64,000 nucleotides of DNA, from contig JAFXUJ010000003.1 of assembly GCA_017525025.1 (NCBI GenBank), positions 120,720 through 184,719 of the forward strand, written 5' to 3'. Shown piece after piece: positions 40,006 through 49,360 of this stretch. A program made the position numbers and the translations under genes. The stretch comes from Elusimicrobiaceae bacterium (GTDB lineage Bacteria > Elusimicrobiota > Elusimicrobia > Elusimicrobiales > Elusimicrobiaceae). A model generated the notes under the pieces. That model made no database searches. It saw only the letters and a list, made by a program, of their open reading frames with translations, and had not been told where the DNA came from. Positions within the stretch are counted from its first letter, which is position 1. Each line of letters begins with the position of its first letter.

Positions 40006-41235
40006 TTAGTCCCTCGCAAGTAATAAAGTTCCTTCGGCTCTGTCAATGCTTAATTTTACCAAACTTCCCACCGGATAGCTACATTTTGTTTTTACCCAAA
40101 AACTACCCGAAGAGCGGCCCTTATGCGGTGTTTCCATTAACACTTCTTGGGTAGTACCCGCTTGTGCCTGGTAAGCCGTTTGAGCCAAACCTCTTACTTT
40201 ATTTAACAAAATATCAAGCCTTTCTTCCAGTACCTCTTGCGGCAGTTGTTTCATGGCCGCGGCCGGGGTCCCTTGCCGGGGGGAATATTTATAGCAGTAG
40301 GCCGTAATAAAATTAGCTTGCTCCACAAGCGAAAGAGTTTGTTCAAAATCTTCCGGCGTCTCCGTCGGAAAACCGACAATCAAATCGGTAGAAATCATAA
40401 AGCCTTGGGCTTGCAGAGCTTTGATTTTATCCAGTAAAATTTCCCGTGTATAACCGCGTTTCATCTCTTGCAAGACTTTAGTAGAGCCGCTTTGGGCCGG
40501 CAAGTGAATGTGGCGTGCGATTTTGAAATTATCTTTAATTGCATTTAGAAATTGGGGCGTGAAATAAATGGGGTGCGGGCTGGTAAAACAAACCCGTTCT
40601 ACCCCGGGGATTTGACTGGCTTGATTGAGTAAATCCGCAAAGGACACAGGGCCGTCCGCATAGGCATTAACGGTTTGGCCGAGTAACATGATTTCTTTAG
40701 CCCCGTCTTGGGCCTTGTGGCGGATTTCTTCCAGGATTTCCGCATGCGGTAAACATTTAATAGGGCCGCGCACGCTGGGGACAATGCAATACGTACAGGC
40801 AAAATTGCAACCGCGCATGATGGTTACGTAGCCGGTCAAGCCGGGGGCCGGGCGTTGGCCTTCGGCTGTTTGCGCCGGGAAAAGCCCGCTTTTATCCAAC
40901 AAGTCGGAAAAATGTTCTATATTTTTGGCGCCGGAAAGAATATCTAAAAAAGGGTATTTCTTTTGCAGGCTGGCACCTAAACGTTGGGCGGCACACCCGG
41001 CAAAGATAATACGCCGGGTCGGGCGGTCTTTTTTCCAAGCGGCCAAGCGTCCTAAAAAAGAAACGGCTTTATGCTCGGCATGGTCACGCACGGTGCAAGT
41101 GTTAATTAGCACCGCGTCAGCCTCTTCCAATTGGTCCGTGCGTACATAGCCCCGTGCTGAGAGGTGCACGAACATCTCTTCCGAATCGGCCAAATTCATT
41201 TGGCAGCCGTAGGTTTGAATAAAAACTTTTTTCAT
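40006..41235 (-). CDS. miaB: tRNA-2-methylthio-N6-dimethylallyladenosine synthase MiaB
   Basis: 409 residues in the usual order: an N-terminal UPF0004 domain with three Cys (YGCQMN, NTCTVRDHA, FAGCAAQ), the radical SAM motif CNFACTYC in RGCNFACTYCIVP, and a C-terminal TRAM domain (about 345-409). It adds the methylthio group to i6A37 made by MiaA. Its ATG lies only 5 bases after the T-run of the upstream pgi terminator, so how it is transcribed is unclear. Confidence 0.95.
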   Translation of the reverse strand: MKKVFIQTYGCQMNLADSEEMFVHLSARGYVRTDQLEEADAVLINTCTVRDHAEHKAVSFLGRLAAWKKDRPTRRIIFAGCAAQRLGASLQKKYPFLDILSGAKNIEHFSDLLDKSGLFPAQTAEGQRPAPGLTGYVTIMRGCNFACTYCIVPSVRGPIKCLPHAEILEEIRHKAQDGAKEIMLLGQTVNAYADGPVSFADLLNQASQIPGVERVCFTSPHPIYFTPQFLNAIKDNFKIARHIHLPAQSGSTKVLQEMKRGYTREILLDKIKALQAQGFMISTDLIVGFPTETPEDFEQTLSLVEQANFITAYCYKYSPRQGTPAAAMKQLPQEVLEERLDILLNKVRGLAQTAYQAQAGTTQEVLMETPHKGRSSGSFWVKTKCSYPVGSLVKLSIDRAEGTLLLARD

Positions 41236-41239
41236 GCGA

Positions 41240-41270
41240 TAAAAAAGAGGCGGCTGGAAGCCGCCTCTAA
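41240..41270 (-). terminator. Terminator of the moxR-bat-pgi operon
   Basis: The perfect stem AGAGGCGGCT/AGCCGCCTCT has a 3-base loop, followed on the minus strand by six T. It sits between pgi and miaB. Confidence 0.88.
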
Positions 41271-41276
41271 ACAGAT

Positions 41277-42941
41277 TTAGAACAAGTCACTGATTTTTTT
41301 AATGTTTTGGGCCAACGGTTGCGCCAAGTGAATTTTGATTACCCGGCGGCCTTTGGATTCCAACGCCTGGAAGTCTCCCAGGGCTTGGGCGTTACACAAT
41401 TGCCCAAACGTATACTGTTGCCCGGGAATTTGGATATCTTGTTCCGGTTCGGCGGAGAAGATAACAAACACGCCGTTGTTACCGTCCCCTTTGTGTAATT
41501 GCCCGGTGGAATGTAAATAACGCGGGCCGTAGCCAAACAAGACGGCGCGTTTGGTGCGTTGCATGATTTTATCGCGCAGTTGCATGAGGGCTTTTTCCGT
41601 CTCGGCAGAAGGATACACGTAGGGTAGAATAGCAATATAGTCATTGCTTTCCAACAATGAATAAAGATCTTGTGCCAAAGATTCCATTTTAACTTCGCCG
41701 GCAATATCTTTAGAAACGAGTAACGGGGCCGAGATAGAATCCGGTATGTTTCCCTTTTCCAGTTTTGCCAACACGTCTTTCGTCATGGTTTTGGCTTCTT
41801 GAACGTTGGGTTGGTCAAACGGGTTAATCGCCAAGATGGCTCCCGCCGCGGCGGTGGCAATTTCCCACAATAAGAACAAAGCACCCAAGTCATAAACGGA
41901 CGGAACATCAATGGTAAATACCGGCAGTTCATGTTCGTCCAATTCGGCCGCTAAAGGTTGTAAGCGTTTGTCATCATCGCTACCGGTGGATAAATGCACA
42001 AAGAAGCGGTCCTCGCGGTAATCACAATTGCGGTGCAATAATTCACCCGCCACAGGGACAATCCCCTTGCCTTCCTTCCCGGTAGATTCGGCTACCAATT
42101 GTTCCGCCCATAAACCGAAAGTAGATAAATCTTTGGGGGTGAGCAACGTCAGTTTATCGCGGCCGTAGTTAACGACGCACGCACCCATGAAAGCGCCCAA
42201 TTTAACAGCGGCATTTTCTTTTACCGGGGCGTCCGGCCCGAAGGTGGCGGCTTGTTGTTGGGCAATGGTTAACAATTTTTCAACATTTACACCCATGATG
42301 GCAGCCGGCACAATACCAAAAAACGATAAGGCGGAAAAACGTCCGCCGATATCCGCCGGATTTAGGAAAGTATGGCGGAATTTATGTTTTTTAGCCAAGG
42401 CTTCTAAGCCGGTTCCGGGGTCGGTAATAGCCGCAAAATTTTGGCCGGGGTTTTTAACGCCCGATTTTTTTACTTCGTCTAAGAAATAAGCAAATTGGGA
42501 AGACGGCTCTACCGTGCCGCCGGATTTGCTGGCAAAGATGAACAACGTTTCGGCCGGGTTGATCCGGTTGCGTGCGGCGGCTACCCAATCGGGGTTGGTG
42601 GTATCCAATACAATGAGTTCCGGCCAGCCGGACTGTTTACCAAATACAGTACGGAATACTTCCGGTGCGAGCGAAGAGCCGCCCATTCCCATCACGACGC
42701 AATATTTAAAATTGGCTTTTACATCTTTGGCAAAAGAGGTTACCTCTTCCAAACGTTCCAAGGTCCAATCGTATACTTTCTGCCAGCCTAAAAATTTCAC
42801 GATAAAGTCTTGGCTTTCTTTATCTTTTTTCCACAAAGAAGGGTCTTTAGCCCAAAATTTCGTGTTAAAAGATAAGCTGTCTAATTTAATTAATCCCTCC
42901 CGGATAATGCCTTCGGATAAGGGGGTATCATGTGTTTTCAT
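41277..42941 (-). CDS. pgi: Glucose-6-phosphate isomerase
   Basis: About 554 residues with two SIS domains. Motifs are VVMGMGGSSLAPE, LDTTNPDWV, FIFASKSGGTVEPSSQ and the AINPFDQPNVQEAK region near the C-terminal Lys site. It belongs to the long bacterial type related to transaldolase-Pgi fusions. It interconverts glucose-6-P and fructose-6-P. ATG 42941 is preferred because GAGG lies 12 bases upstream; ATG 42953, just after GAGG, would be too close. It ends the operon after rpiB. Confidence 0.92.
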   Translation of the reverse strand: MKTHDTPLSEGIIREGLIKLDSLSFNTKFWAKDPSLWKKDKESQDFIVKFLGWQKVYDWTLERLEEVTSFAKDVKANFKYCVVMGMGGSSLAPEVFRTVFGKQSGWPELIVLDTTNPDWVAAARNRINPAETLFIFASKSGGTVEPSSQFAYFLDEVKKSGVKNPGQNFAAITDPGTGLEALAKKHKFRHTFLNPADIGGRFSALSFFGIVPAAIMGVNVEKLLTIAQQQAATFGPDAPVKENAAVKLGAFMGACVVNYGRDKLTLLTPKDLSTFGLWAEQLVAESTGKEGKGIVPVAGELLHRNCDYREDRFFVHLSTGSDDDKRLQPLAAELDEHELPVFTIDVPSVYDLGALFLLWEIATAAAGAILAINPFDQPNVQEAKTMTKDVLAKLEKGNIPDSISAPLLVSKDIAGEVKMESLAQDLYSLLESNDYIAILPYVYPSAETEKALMQLRDKIMQRTKRAVLFGYGPRYLHSTGQLHKGDGNNGVFVIFSAEPEQDIQIPGQQYTFGQLCNAQALGDFQALESKGRRVIKIHLAQPLAQNIKKISDLF

Positions 42942-42979
42942 ACGTATTTTCATCCTCGTTCTAAAAGCCGTTAGGGGCT

Positions 42980-43432
42980 TTATTTAAAATTTTTATTTTC
43001 AATCGCTTCTACTTTTTCCAACCGTCTTTGATGACGCGCTTCATTGGAAAAAGAAGCATTTAAAAATTGGGTAACCAGTTCTTCTGCCAACGCGGGTCCG
43101 ATAATGCGTGCGCCTAAACAGAGCACGTTTAAGGCATCGTGCTCTACGGCTTGTTTGGCCGTATAGGCATCGTGGCAGACACAGGCACGAATCCCTTTGG
43201 TCTTATTAGCCGCCACGCAGACGCCTACCCCGCTGCCGCAAATTAAAATGCCGCGTTGGGCTTGGTTCGTTGCAATCGCTTGGGCGACTTTATCGGCAAA
43301 GTCCGGATAATCGGCCCGTTCGGGGCTATCCGTGCCGCAGTCCAGCACTTCGTGGCCTAAACGGCGCACTTGCTCGGCTACGGTATTTTTTAAGGTGAAA
43401 CCTGCGTGGTCACATCCAATGGCTATTTTCAT
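42980..43432 (-). CDS. rpiB: Ribose-5-phosphate isomerase B
   Basis: 150 residues of the RpiB/LacAB fold: IGCDHAGFTLK at the start, DCGTDSPERADYPDFADKVA, and CGSGVGVCVAANKTKGIRACVCHD with the catalytic Cys. It interconverts ribose-5-P and ribulose-5-P, the latter feeding arabinose-5-P for Kdo through KdsD. It starts 3 bases after gmhA. The tail is a little longer than in most homologues. Confidence 0.95.
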   Translation of the reverse strand: MKIAIGCDHAGFTLKNTVAEQVRRLGHEVLDCGTDSPERADYPDFADKVAQAIATNQAQRGILICGSGVGVCVAANKTKGIRACVCHDAYTAKQAVEHDALNVLCLGARIIGPALAEELVTQFLNASFSNEARHQRRLEKVEAIENKNFK

Positions 43433-43435
43433 AAA

Positions 43436-43993
43436 TCAGTATGCTTGGTCCACCAGCTCGCACATACAATGCCCCATAAAAATATGGCACGCTTGCACAT
43501 GAGGTGTGTTATTTACAGCTACAACGAGCGGTAAATCGCAAATATCTTTAATGGTTCCGCCGTCTTTACCTAAAAAAGCGGCCGTAAAACATCCCTTTCG
43601 TTTGGCTAATGCCAAGGCTAAATAAACATTTTTGCTATTGCCGGAAGTGGAAATGCCGATTACGACATCTCCCTTTTGGGCAAATCCGTCTATTTGCCTG
43701 GAAAACACGACGTCGTACGAATAGTCATTGCCGATAGCGGTTAACGTGGACGTATTGGTGTTTAAGGCCAAAGCCGGGAGCGATGGGCGTTCTTTTTTAA
43801 ACCGGCCGACAAATTCAGCCGCAATGTGTTGGGCATCCCCGGCACTACCGCCGTTTCCCATCAAAATCACTTTATGCCCGGCTTGGAACGCCTTTAAAAC
43901 TTGGGCGGCCAATTCTTCCACTTTATCGGCCAGATTTTCTTTTACATAAGAAATCGCAGCAATCAGTTCATCCGCCTGGTTTTGTACAAACAT
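43436..43993 (-). CDS. gmhA: Phosphoheptose isomerase GmhA
   Basis: 185 residues, one SIS domain. Family features are MGNGGSAGDAQHIAAEFVGRF with the zinc-site His and Glu, GISTSGNSKNV, and the C-terminal HIFMGHCMCELVD. It converts sedoheptulose-7-P to D-glycero-D-manno-heptose-7-P for the LPS core, which agrees with the Kdo and Lpt genes at 60-63 kb. It starts 13 bases after batE, in the same run of genes. DiaA-type SIS proteins are similar, but the zinc residues argue for GmhA. Confidence 0.92.
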   Translation of the reverse strand: MFVQNQADELIAAISYVKENLADKVEELAAQVLKAFQAGHKVILMGNGGSAGDAQHIAAEFVGRFKKERPSLPALALNTNTSTLTAIGNDYSYDVVFSRQIDGFAQKGDVVIGISTSGNSKNVYLALALAKRKGCFTAAFLGKDGGTIKDICDLPLVVAVNNTPHVQACHIFMGHCMCELVDQAY

Positions 43994-44006
43994 GAGTAGT
44001 ACTCCT

Positions 44007-44726
44007 TTAAATTTTTTCTACAGCGTTTTTTTCAATCCAACCTTTAACCCCTTGGGATTTTAAAATAACCTCATACCAAGCATCTTTTTCGTCCTCAATG
44101 CCTAGCAAGTGGCCTTGCGCCGCACTGGCACTGGCCGGGAAATTTTTACCGGGTCCGCTGCGGATTTCCGCCACCGGAGCGGCAATTACCGCGCGCACTT
44201 CTTGGGATAGGCGCCCCCGTGCATATAGCCAACCGGCTGCAAAAAGGAAAACAACTAAAGTAAAGGTAGTAAATAAATTCCATTTTCGCCGCACCAGGCA
44301 AACCCATAACAGCAAACATACACCCCAAGCAAACAGATAAACCAAGCCTTTTAGTTCCGGCAGCGACAAACTGAAAAAGGCCCGGTGTAACACGACCGGT
44401 ACGCCCGAGGGAACAAATTTTTCTCCGCCACTGGCCAGGGCCAGGGTCAGATTGTGCCGGATGTCCGCATCCCGCGGGGCTAATTCAAAAGCCCGGTAAT
44501 AATTGGCCGCGGCTAACCCTTTACTGTTCATTTTAAAATAGCAATTACCTATATTGTAGTAAACAAAAGGGTCTTTGGGGTGATTTTTTAAAATTTCTTC
44601 ATAGGCTTGTAACGCAGCGGAGAACTTCCCTTGGCGGTAAAGTTCTTCTGCTTGCGGAAGTGTCGGCTGGGCCAAACTAATGGAGCCCGTGCATAAAATT
44701 ACCAATAAAAACAAGAATCGTTTCAT
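44007..44726 (-). CDS. batE: BatE-like TPR protein with SH3-like domain
   Basis: 239 residues: signal peptide (1-19), a TPR pair (LYRQGKFSAALQAYEEILKNHPKDPFVYYNIGNCYFKM), two membrane helices (about 128-150 and 155-172), and a C-terminal bacterial SH3-like domain (AEIRSGPGKNFPASASAAQGHLLGIE). This is BatE as known from the Bat aerotolerance operon of Bacteroides and Leptospira. It overlaps batD by 4 bases. The biochemical role is not known. Confidence 0.85.
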   Translation of the reverse strand: MKRFLFLLVILCTGSISLAQPTLPQAEELYRQGKFSAALQAYEEILKNHPKDPFVYYNIGNCYFKMNSKGLAAANYYRAFELAPRDADIRHNLTLALASGGEKFVPSGVPVVLHRAFFSLSLPELKGLVYLFAWGVCLLLWVCLVRRKWNLFTTFTLVVFLFAAGWLYARGRLSQEVRAVIAAPVAEIRSGPGKNFPASASAAQGHLLGIEDEKDAWYEVILKSQGVKGWIEKNAVEKI

Positions 44727-46522
44727 TTAATCTCCTTCTCCATTTGGGCCAATATTTCTAAGGCATTTGCCGCGAGTTTTCCAGTATTGGCGGAAGTAAG
44801 AGTAGCCGGTGCAAAACGTTCTTCCTCCAAGCGTTGCCATAAGCGGACGAATATTTTAACCGTTTCGGCCCGGACGCCTTTCCGGTGTAAGGAAAGGGCC
44901 ATATCCCGCAAGGGCAAACTGCCGGTGGAGATATCAAAACGTTGTTGTAGATAGGTGGATATAGCATCCGCTACTTCCTGACCGCCGGAGGCTTTCTTCA
45001 AATGTGTTTTGGCGGTTAAGAAGGCTTTTTTCTTGGAAAGGGATTTTTTGCCTAACGTGGTAAATAAGGCACCTGCTATAAGTAGCCCTGCCAATAGCCA
45101 GTTGAGTAGCCACCAGCGGGAGATTTGCGCCAAGAAGGTTTCTTTTTCTCCTAAATCCGTTTTAAGATACATAATATCGTTAGACAAAGCTTGGAAGCCA
45201 CCGGTAGGGTTGCCTTCTGCGGCAAAATTAACGCCGCTTGCGTTTTTGCTGGTGGGGGTAACGGTAAGCGAAATAGGGTCGCTTTGTAAAGTTTTATAAG
45301 TAGCGCTGGTCGGATCAAAATAGGACCACTTGAAAGAAGGCAAGGTGTAGATACCGGAGGCAGCCGGCACGAAAACGGCTTTAAATATTTTGTATCCAAT
45401 AGACGTACCGTTTTTGCCTTGGGCTAGGCCCGAAGTAGCGGCCGCAGGATAAATTTTAAATCCATCTACCGGAGGAAAATCTAAATCGCGGGTGGCTTTT
45501 AAATTGCCGGGGCCCTGTACGGTGACGGAAAGATTGACCGCTTCGCCGGCTTCTACCTGCTCGGGCGAGGCCTGGGCTTTAAGAGAAAAATTATTGCCTA
45601 CGGCGCCGGAGAAAGAGGCAGGTTGGCCTTCTTTGGGCAGGGGGCGTACGGAAAGCGTAATCGGATTGGAACGGGCCGTTTTTTCCGCGCTGACGGCTGC
45701 TCCCCCAAATAAGCGGTCAAAGGCGGAAAAAGGCGAGGATCCCGTTTTATAATGGACCGTAGCCGGGCCGATGGTCGCTTTGCCGGGCTGGGCGGCGGCC
45801 AATTGATAACGCTGCTCTTCGTATTGGTAGCGTGTACCGCCTATATTTTGGCTGCCTTCGCTTTTACCATCCTCTTCCATAAAGATATTGGAAACGGTCG
45901 GTTTTTGATAAGGAGCATCGTAGAAATTACGGGAATAATAAAAGCGGACAGCCAAGGTAACCGATTCGTTAACGTACGGGGAACGATTGTTAACCGCCGC
46001 TACCAAGAAAAACGGTTCACCGGCCCGGTCATCAGCCAACTTGGCCAAAGTTGCTTGCAACGGAGGTAAGTGCTGAAAGTTTTGCTTGCGGGACGAGGCC
46101 CCCGCTCCCGTTGATGTCGCTTGTGTGTTGGCACCGCCGCGTGTATGGTTGCCATTTGTATCGCGGAAAATTTGTACGGCGATGGGTTGCGTTTTATACG
46201 TTTGCCCATTATAAGTAAATGTTACGGGGCCGATTGTAGCGTTTCCCACGAACCGTGGCACCATAGTGTAGCGGAACAGCAAAGAGGTACGGCCATTGAT
46301 ACTGGCCTGTTCCATTTCGCGGGAATAGACATTGAAAGCCGGTAAGCTGGGTAACTGGGGGGCTACAATATTGCCCGTTACTCCGCTTAAATGTACGGTC
46401 AATGTAAGTTCGTCATCTAATGCCAGGGCGGTTTTATCGGTTTGGGCAGAAAAAGATACTTGGGCCCAAGCCCCGATAGTTAAACTCATCAAAACGAATA
46501 GAAGGAAAGCTGTTTTTCGCAT
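44723..46522 (-). CDS. batD: BatD, oxygen-tolerance membrane protein
   Basis: 599 residues: signal peptide to WAQ, a long extracytoplasmic beta-rich region (about 20-440) with FSAQTDKTALALDDELTLTVHLSG at its start, one membrane helix (about 465-485), and a cytoplasmic helical tail. The first domain and its layout define the BatD family. Encoded between batC (gap one base) and batE (ATGA overlap). Probably scaffolds the VWA proteins BatA and BatB; this is inference. Confidence 0.88.
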   Translation of the reverse strand: MRKTAFLLFVLMSLTIGAWAQVSFSAQTDKTALALDDELTLTVHLSGVTGNIVAPQLPSLPAFNVYSREMEQASINGRTSLLFRYTMVPRFVGNATIGPVTFTYNGQTYKTQPIAVQIFRDTNGNHTRGGANTQATSTGAGASSRKQNFQHLPPLQATLAKLADDRAGEPFFLVAAVNNRSPYVNESVTLAVRFYYSRNFYDAPYQKPTVSNIFMEEDGKSEGSQNIGGTRYQYEEQRYQLAAAQPGKATIGPATVHYKTGSSPFSAFDRLFGGAAVSAEKTARSNPITLSVRPLPKEGQPASFSGAVGNNFSLKAQASPEQVEAGEAVNLSVTVQGPGNLKATRDLDFPPVDGFKIYPAAATSGLAQGKNGTSIGYKIFKAVFVPAASGIYTLPSFKWSYFDPTSATYKTLQSDPISLTVTPTSKNASGVNFAAEGNPTGGFQALSNDIMYLKTDLGEKETFLAQISRWWLLNWLLAGLLIAGALFTTLGKKSLSKKKAFLTAKTHLKKASGGQEVADAISTYLQQRFDISTGSLPLRDMALSLHRKGVRAETVKIFVRLWQRLEEERFAPATLTSANTGKLAANALEILAQMEKEIK

Positions 46523-46523
46523 A

Positions 46524-47183
46524 TTACCAATCTTTTTCTAAGTCGGAATCCACGGTTCCGTTGCCGGAGCGGGTACGTGGTCTAAATTCATTTTCCTGGG
46601 CCATTTGCATGACCCGTTGGGCGGCCTCTTGATCGGGTTGTGCAGTAGTCGGTTGTCGCTGCTCCTGCTGTTGCGGATCGTTGCCGGCTGAATTTTGTTG
46701 CTGGTCCGGTTGTTGGTTCTTAGAATCTTTGTTTTTATTTTGCTTATTTTGATTATTTTGTTTAGATTGATTTTGTTGGTTTTGCAGTACCAATTGCAAA
46801 TTATGGATAGCCTCTTTATCGTTTGGGTTTTGCAAAATAGCATGCCGGTAGGCCTGCTTGGCTTGTTCATTTTGGTTCGCGCGGTAATAGGCATTCCCTA
46901 AGTTAAAAAGGGCATCTTCTTGAAGAGGACCCTGTTGTTTGGCCGCCTGTTTAAAAGCTTCTTGGGCGGTTTTGTAATCTTTTAGGTAATAGGCCGATGC
47001 GCCGGCTCCCAAAGCCGCTTCTTGTTTGCCGGGTTCTTGTTGCAGGGCATGGTTATAGGCGGCCAAGGCTTGACCGTATTTTTTCTGTTTATACAACTTT
47101 CCGCCCTTGCGCACATCTGCGCGTACGCCCGCTTGGAGCGGAAGAGTGCAAAGAAGAAAAATAACCAAAAGACCTTTTTTCAT
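46524..47183 (-). CDS. batC: BatC-like TPR protein with Gln/Asn-rich tail
   Basis: 219 residues with a signal peptide (1-18) and four TPR units (about 25-135; ALAAYNHALQQEPGKQEAAL, FKQAAKQQGPLQEDALFNLG, AKQAYRHAILQNPNDKEAIH). A region of about 60 residues (140-200) is almost only Gln, Asn, Lys and Pro, then a short polar end. Position and TPRs match BatC. It may bind BatA/BatB. The low-complexity tail is unusual. Confidence 0.82.
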   Translation of the reverse strand: MKKGLLVIFLLCTLPLQAGVRADVRKGGKLYKQKKYGQALAAYNHALQQEPGKQEAALGAGASAYYLKDYKTAQEAFKQAAKQQGPLQEDALFNLGNAYYRANQNEQAKQAYRHAILQNPNDKEAIHNLQLVLQNQQNQSKQNNQNKQNKNKDSKNQQPDQQQNSAGNDPQQQEQRQPTTAQPDQEAAQRVMQMAQENEFRPRTRSGNGTVDSDLEKDW

Positions 47184-47187
47184 AGTT

Positions 47188-48234
47188 CTATTTTACCTTT
47201 TTTGAAGGGAGCGTTTGTGTTTTTAATTCCGCACGTTTCTGTTTGGGCCAAAGCAGATATCCTGCCAAGCACAATATGGCTAAAAAGAGGGGAATTTGAT
47301 ACCGGGTCTTATAGGCGGCATGTTTGGTGGAGCCGGATTGGGTACGGTCCAGACCACGCAGGGATTTTTCTATCCCGGCGGCTACCTGGGCCGGAGACGT
47401 GTAGGGTAAATAAGCGCCGGAAGTCGCCTGGGCGAGTTCCAAAAGCGGTTTATCATCCAGTTTGGACACGACGGTATTGCCTTGGCGGTCTTTTTTATAT
47501 TCCACAATCTTACCGGCGGCGTCTCTTTTTTCCGGAATTAACGTCCCTTCTTTGGTACCGATTCCAATAGCGATAATGCGCACTCCGCTTTTCAGGGCCG
47601 CTTCTTTGGCCTGGGCCAGTTCTTTTTCGGTATGGTCTTCACCGTCCGTAAGTAAAATGAGAGCTTTTTGTCCGGGATATTTGGCTAACATGCGGGAAGC
47701 CAGTTGCACCGGGGCCGCGAGCGAAGTGCCGGGAACGGGGAGCATATCGGGTTTTAAGGCGGTAATAAAATAACGCAGGGCTTCTTGATCGGTTGTGATG
47801 GGGCATTGAATGTACGCTTGAGAAGTAAAAGCGATCAGGCCGATGCGTTCTTCTCGTAGTTGACTGATCAGCATGCGCAACATATTTTTGGCATTGTCCA
47901 AGCGGTCCGGTTTTAGATCTTGTGCCCGCATGGAGGCCGATACATCTACCGCGATAACCGTTTGGGCAAAAGATCCCTGGGCCTCTATTACTTCAATTCC
48001 CCATTGGGGGCCGGATAAAGCCAGAAATATAAAACAAACGGCTCCCGCCAAAAGGGTACCGGGCCACAAGGATGGCTTACATAGCGAGGCGGTTAGCTTG
48101 TCATAAGCGGGCCGGGTAAATAGTACTTTTATGGCGTGACGTTTTAGTTTCTTCCCCATCCACAAAATAAGTCCTACCCCCAACAGGGCCGGTACTAAGT
48201 AAAACAAGTAAATAGGGTGGGCAAATAATTCCAT
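47188..48234 (-). CDS. batB: BatB, VWA-domain membrane protein
   Basis: 348 residues: two N-terminal membrane helices (about 8-25, 58-76), a VWA domain with intact MIDAS motif DVSASM (about 98-103), a later Thr (CPITTDQEALRY) and ILLTDGEDH, then a C-terminal helix (about 315-335). The pairing of two related VWA proteins is diagnostic of bat operons. One base separates its start from the end of batA. Confidence 0.9.
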   Translation of the reverse strand: MELFAHPIYLFYLVPALLGVGLILWMGKKLKRHAIKVLFTRPAYDKLTASLCKPSLWPGTLLAGAVCFIFLALSGPQWGIEVIEAQGSFAQTVIAVDVSASMRAQDLKPDRLDNAKNMLRMLISQLREERIGLIAFTSQAYIQCPITTDQEALRYFITALKPDMLPVPGTSLAAPVQLASRMLAKYPGQKALILLTDGEDHTEKELAQAKEAALKSGVRIIAIGIGTKEGTLIPEKRDAAGKIVEYKKDRQGNTVVSKLDDKPLLELAQATSGAYLPYTSPAQVAAGIEKSLRGLDRTQSGSTKHAAYKTRYQIPLFLAILCLAGYLLWPKQKRAELKTQTLPSKKVK

Positions 48235-48235
48235 G

Positions 48236-49360
48236 TTAAGGCACCTTGATTAAAAATATTTTTTCTAAAACCAGTCCGGCTGCTAACAGAAGGAATGCCA
48301 GCAACAATAAAGGTTGATACGCATCTGCCCGGTGAACAGTGGCCGTAGGGGTAAATGCGGTTTTTTCTAATTCATTGATAGTGTTGTAAATTTGAGTCAG
48401 TTCGGCTTCGTTTTTGGCGCGGTAGAATTTGCCGCCGGTTGTGGTAGCTATTTCCAACAGGAGCCCTTCGTTAATTTCATCTTCCGCGTTAGCATAGGGA
48501 TTTTGCCCGGGTGGCGAAGCTGTGCCGATTGTATAAACGCGTATACCGTATGCGGCCGCGGCTTTGGCAGCCATTAGCGGTTCAATCGTACCGGCGTTGG
48601 AATCGCCGTCCGTCAGCAAAATAATTACTTTGCTTTTGGCTTTACTGTCTTTTAAGTGATTGGCGGCTACGGCTAAGCCATCTCCAATAGCGGTAAAATT
48701 GGGGTCTACCATTCCCAGGTAGAGAGAAGAAATATATTCTTGTAGGGCTTCGTGATCCAAGGTAAGCGGTGCCTGTAACAGGGCGACTTTAGCAAAAGCC
48801 ACTACGCCAATGCGGTCCGTAAAACGTTTGGAAATGAAATCTAACGCGGTTTTTTGTGCGGCCACAAAACGGCTGGGGTAGAAATCCTGCTTTTGCATAG
48901 AGGCCGACACGTCCATCAGTAACAAAATATCAATTCCTTCCGTGGGGGGGAGCGTTGTGCGGTCCACCCGTACGGGGCGGGCCAAGGCGGTTATCAATAT
49001 TGCCAAACATAGTGTGTAAAGAGCCAAAGGAAGCCATTTGGTCAGTAAAGCACGCAGCGACGCTTGTTCTATTTGTAAATGGGTCAGCGGATAGGGAATC
49101 TGCCGGGTGAAGAGAGCGTCCCCCGTTACCCGAACGGCTACAAATAAAACGGGCAATATGAGGAGTAGAAAGGCCCAAGGTTGTAAAAATTCAATTTGCT
49201 TAAAAAAGTGAGTCAGTAGTAAGCCGGCCACGGCTATCACCGCCCCTGAACCGGCTACCACCATGGCCACCGGTATCCACGGGTAGTGCTTGTTGGTAAA
49301 TAGGGTAACTGTTAACAGTCCCAGTAATACGAGTAAACAAATCCAAAAAAAATAAATCAT
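48236..49360 (-). CDS. batA: BatA, VWA-domain membrane protein
   Basis: 374 residues with N-terminal helices (about 3-22, 30-50, 58-78, 105-125), a VWA domain with MIDAS DVSASM, APLTLDHEAL and ILLTDGDSNAGT, and a last helix (about 350-368). It is the second VWA member, as in BatA. It overlaps the upstream gene by ATGA. VWA domains bind protein ligands through the bound divalent metal. Confidence 0.9.
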   Translation of the reverse strand: MIYFFWICLLVLLGLLTVTLFTNKHYPWIPVAMVVAGSGAVIAVAGLLLTHFFKQIEFLQPWAFLLLILPVLFVAVRVTGDALFTRQIPYPLTHLQIEQASLRALLTKWLPLALYTLCLAILITALARPVRVDRTTLPPTEGIDILLLMDVSASMQKQDFYPSRFVAAQKTALDFISKRFTDRIGVVAFAKVALLQAPLTLDHEALQEYISSLYLGMVDPNFTAIGDGLAVAANHLKDSKAKSKVIILLTDGDSNAGTIEPLMAAKAAAAYGIRVYTIGTASPPGQNPYANAEDEINEGLLLEIATTTGGKFYRAKNEAELTQIYNTINELEKTAFTPTATVHRADAYQPLLLLAFLLLAAGLVLEKIFLIKVP

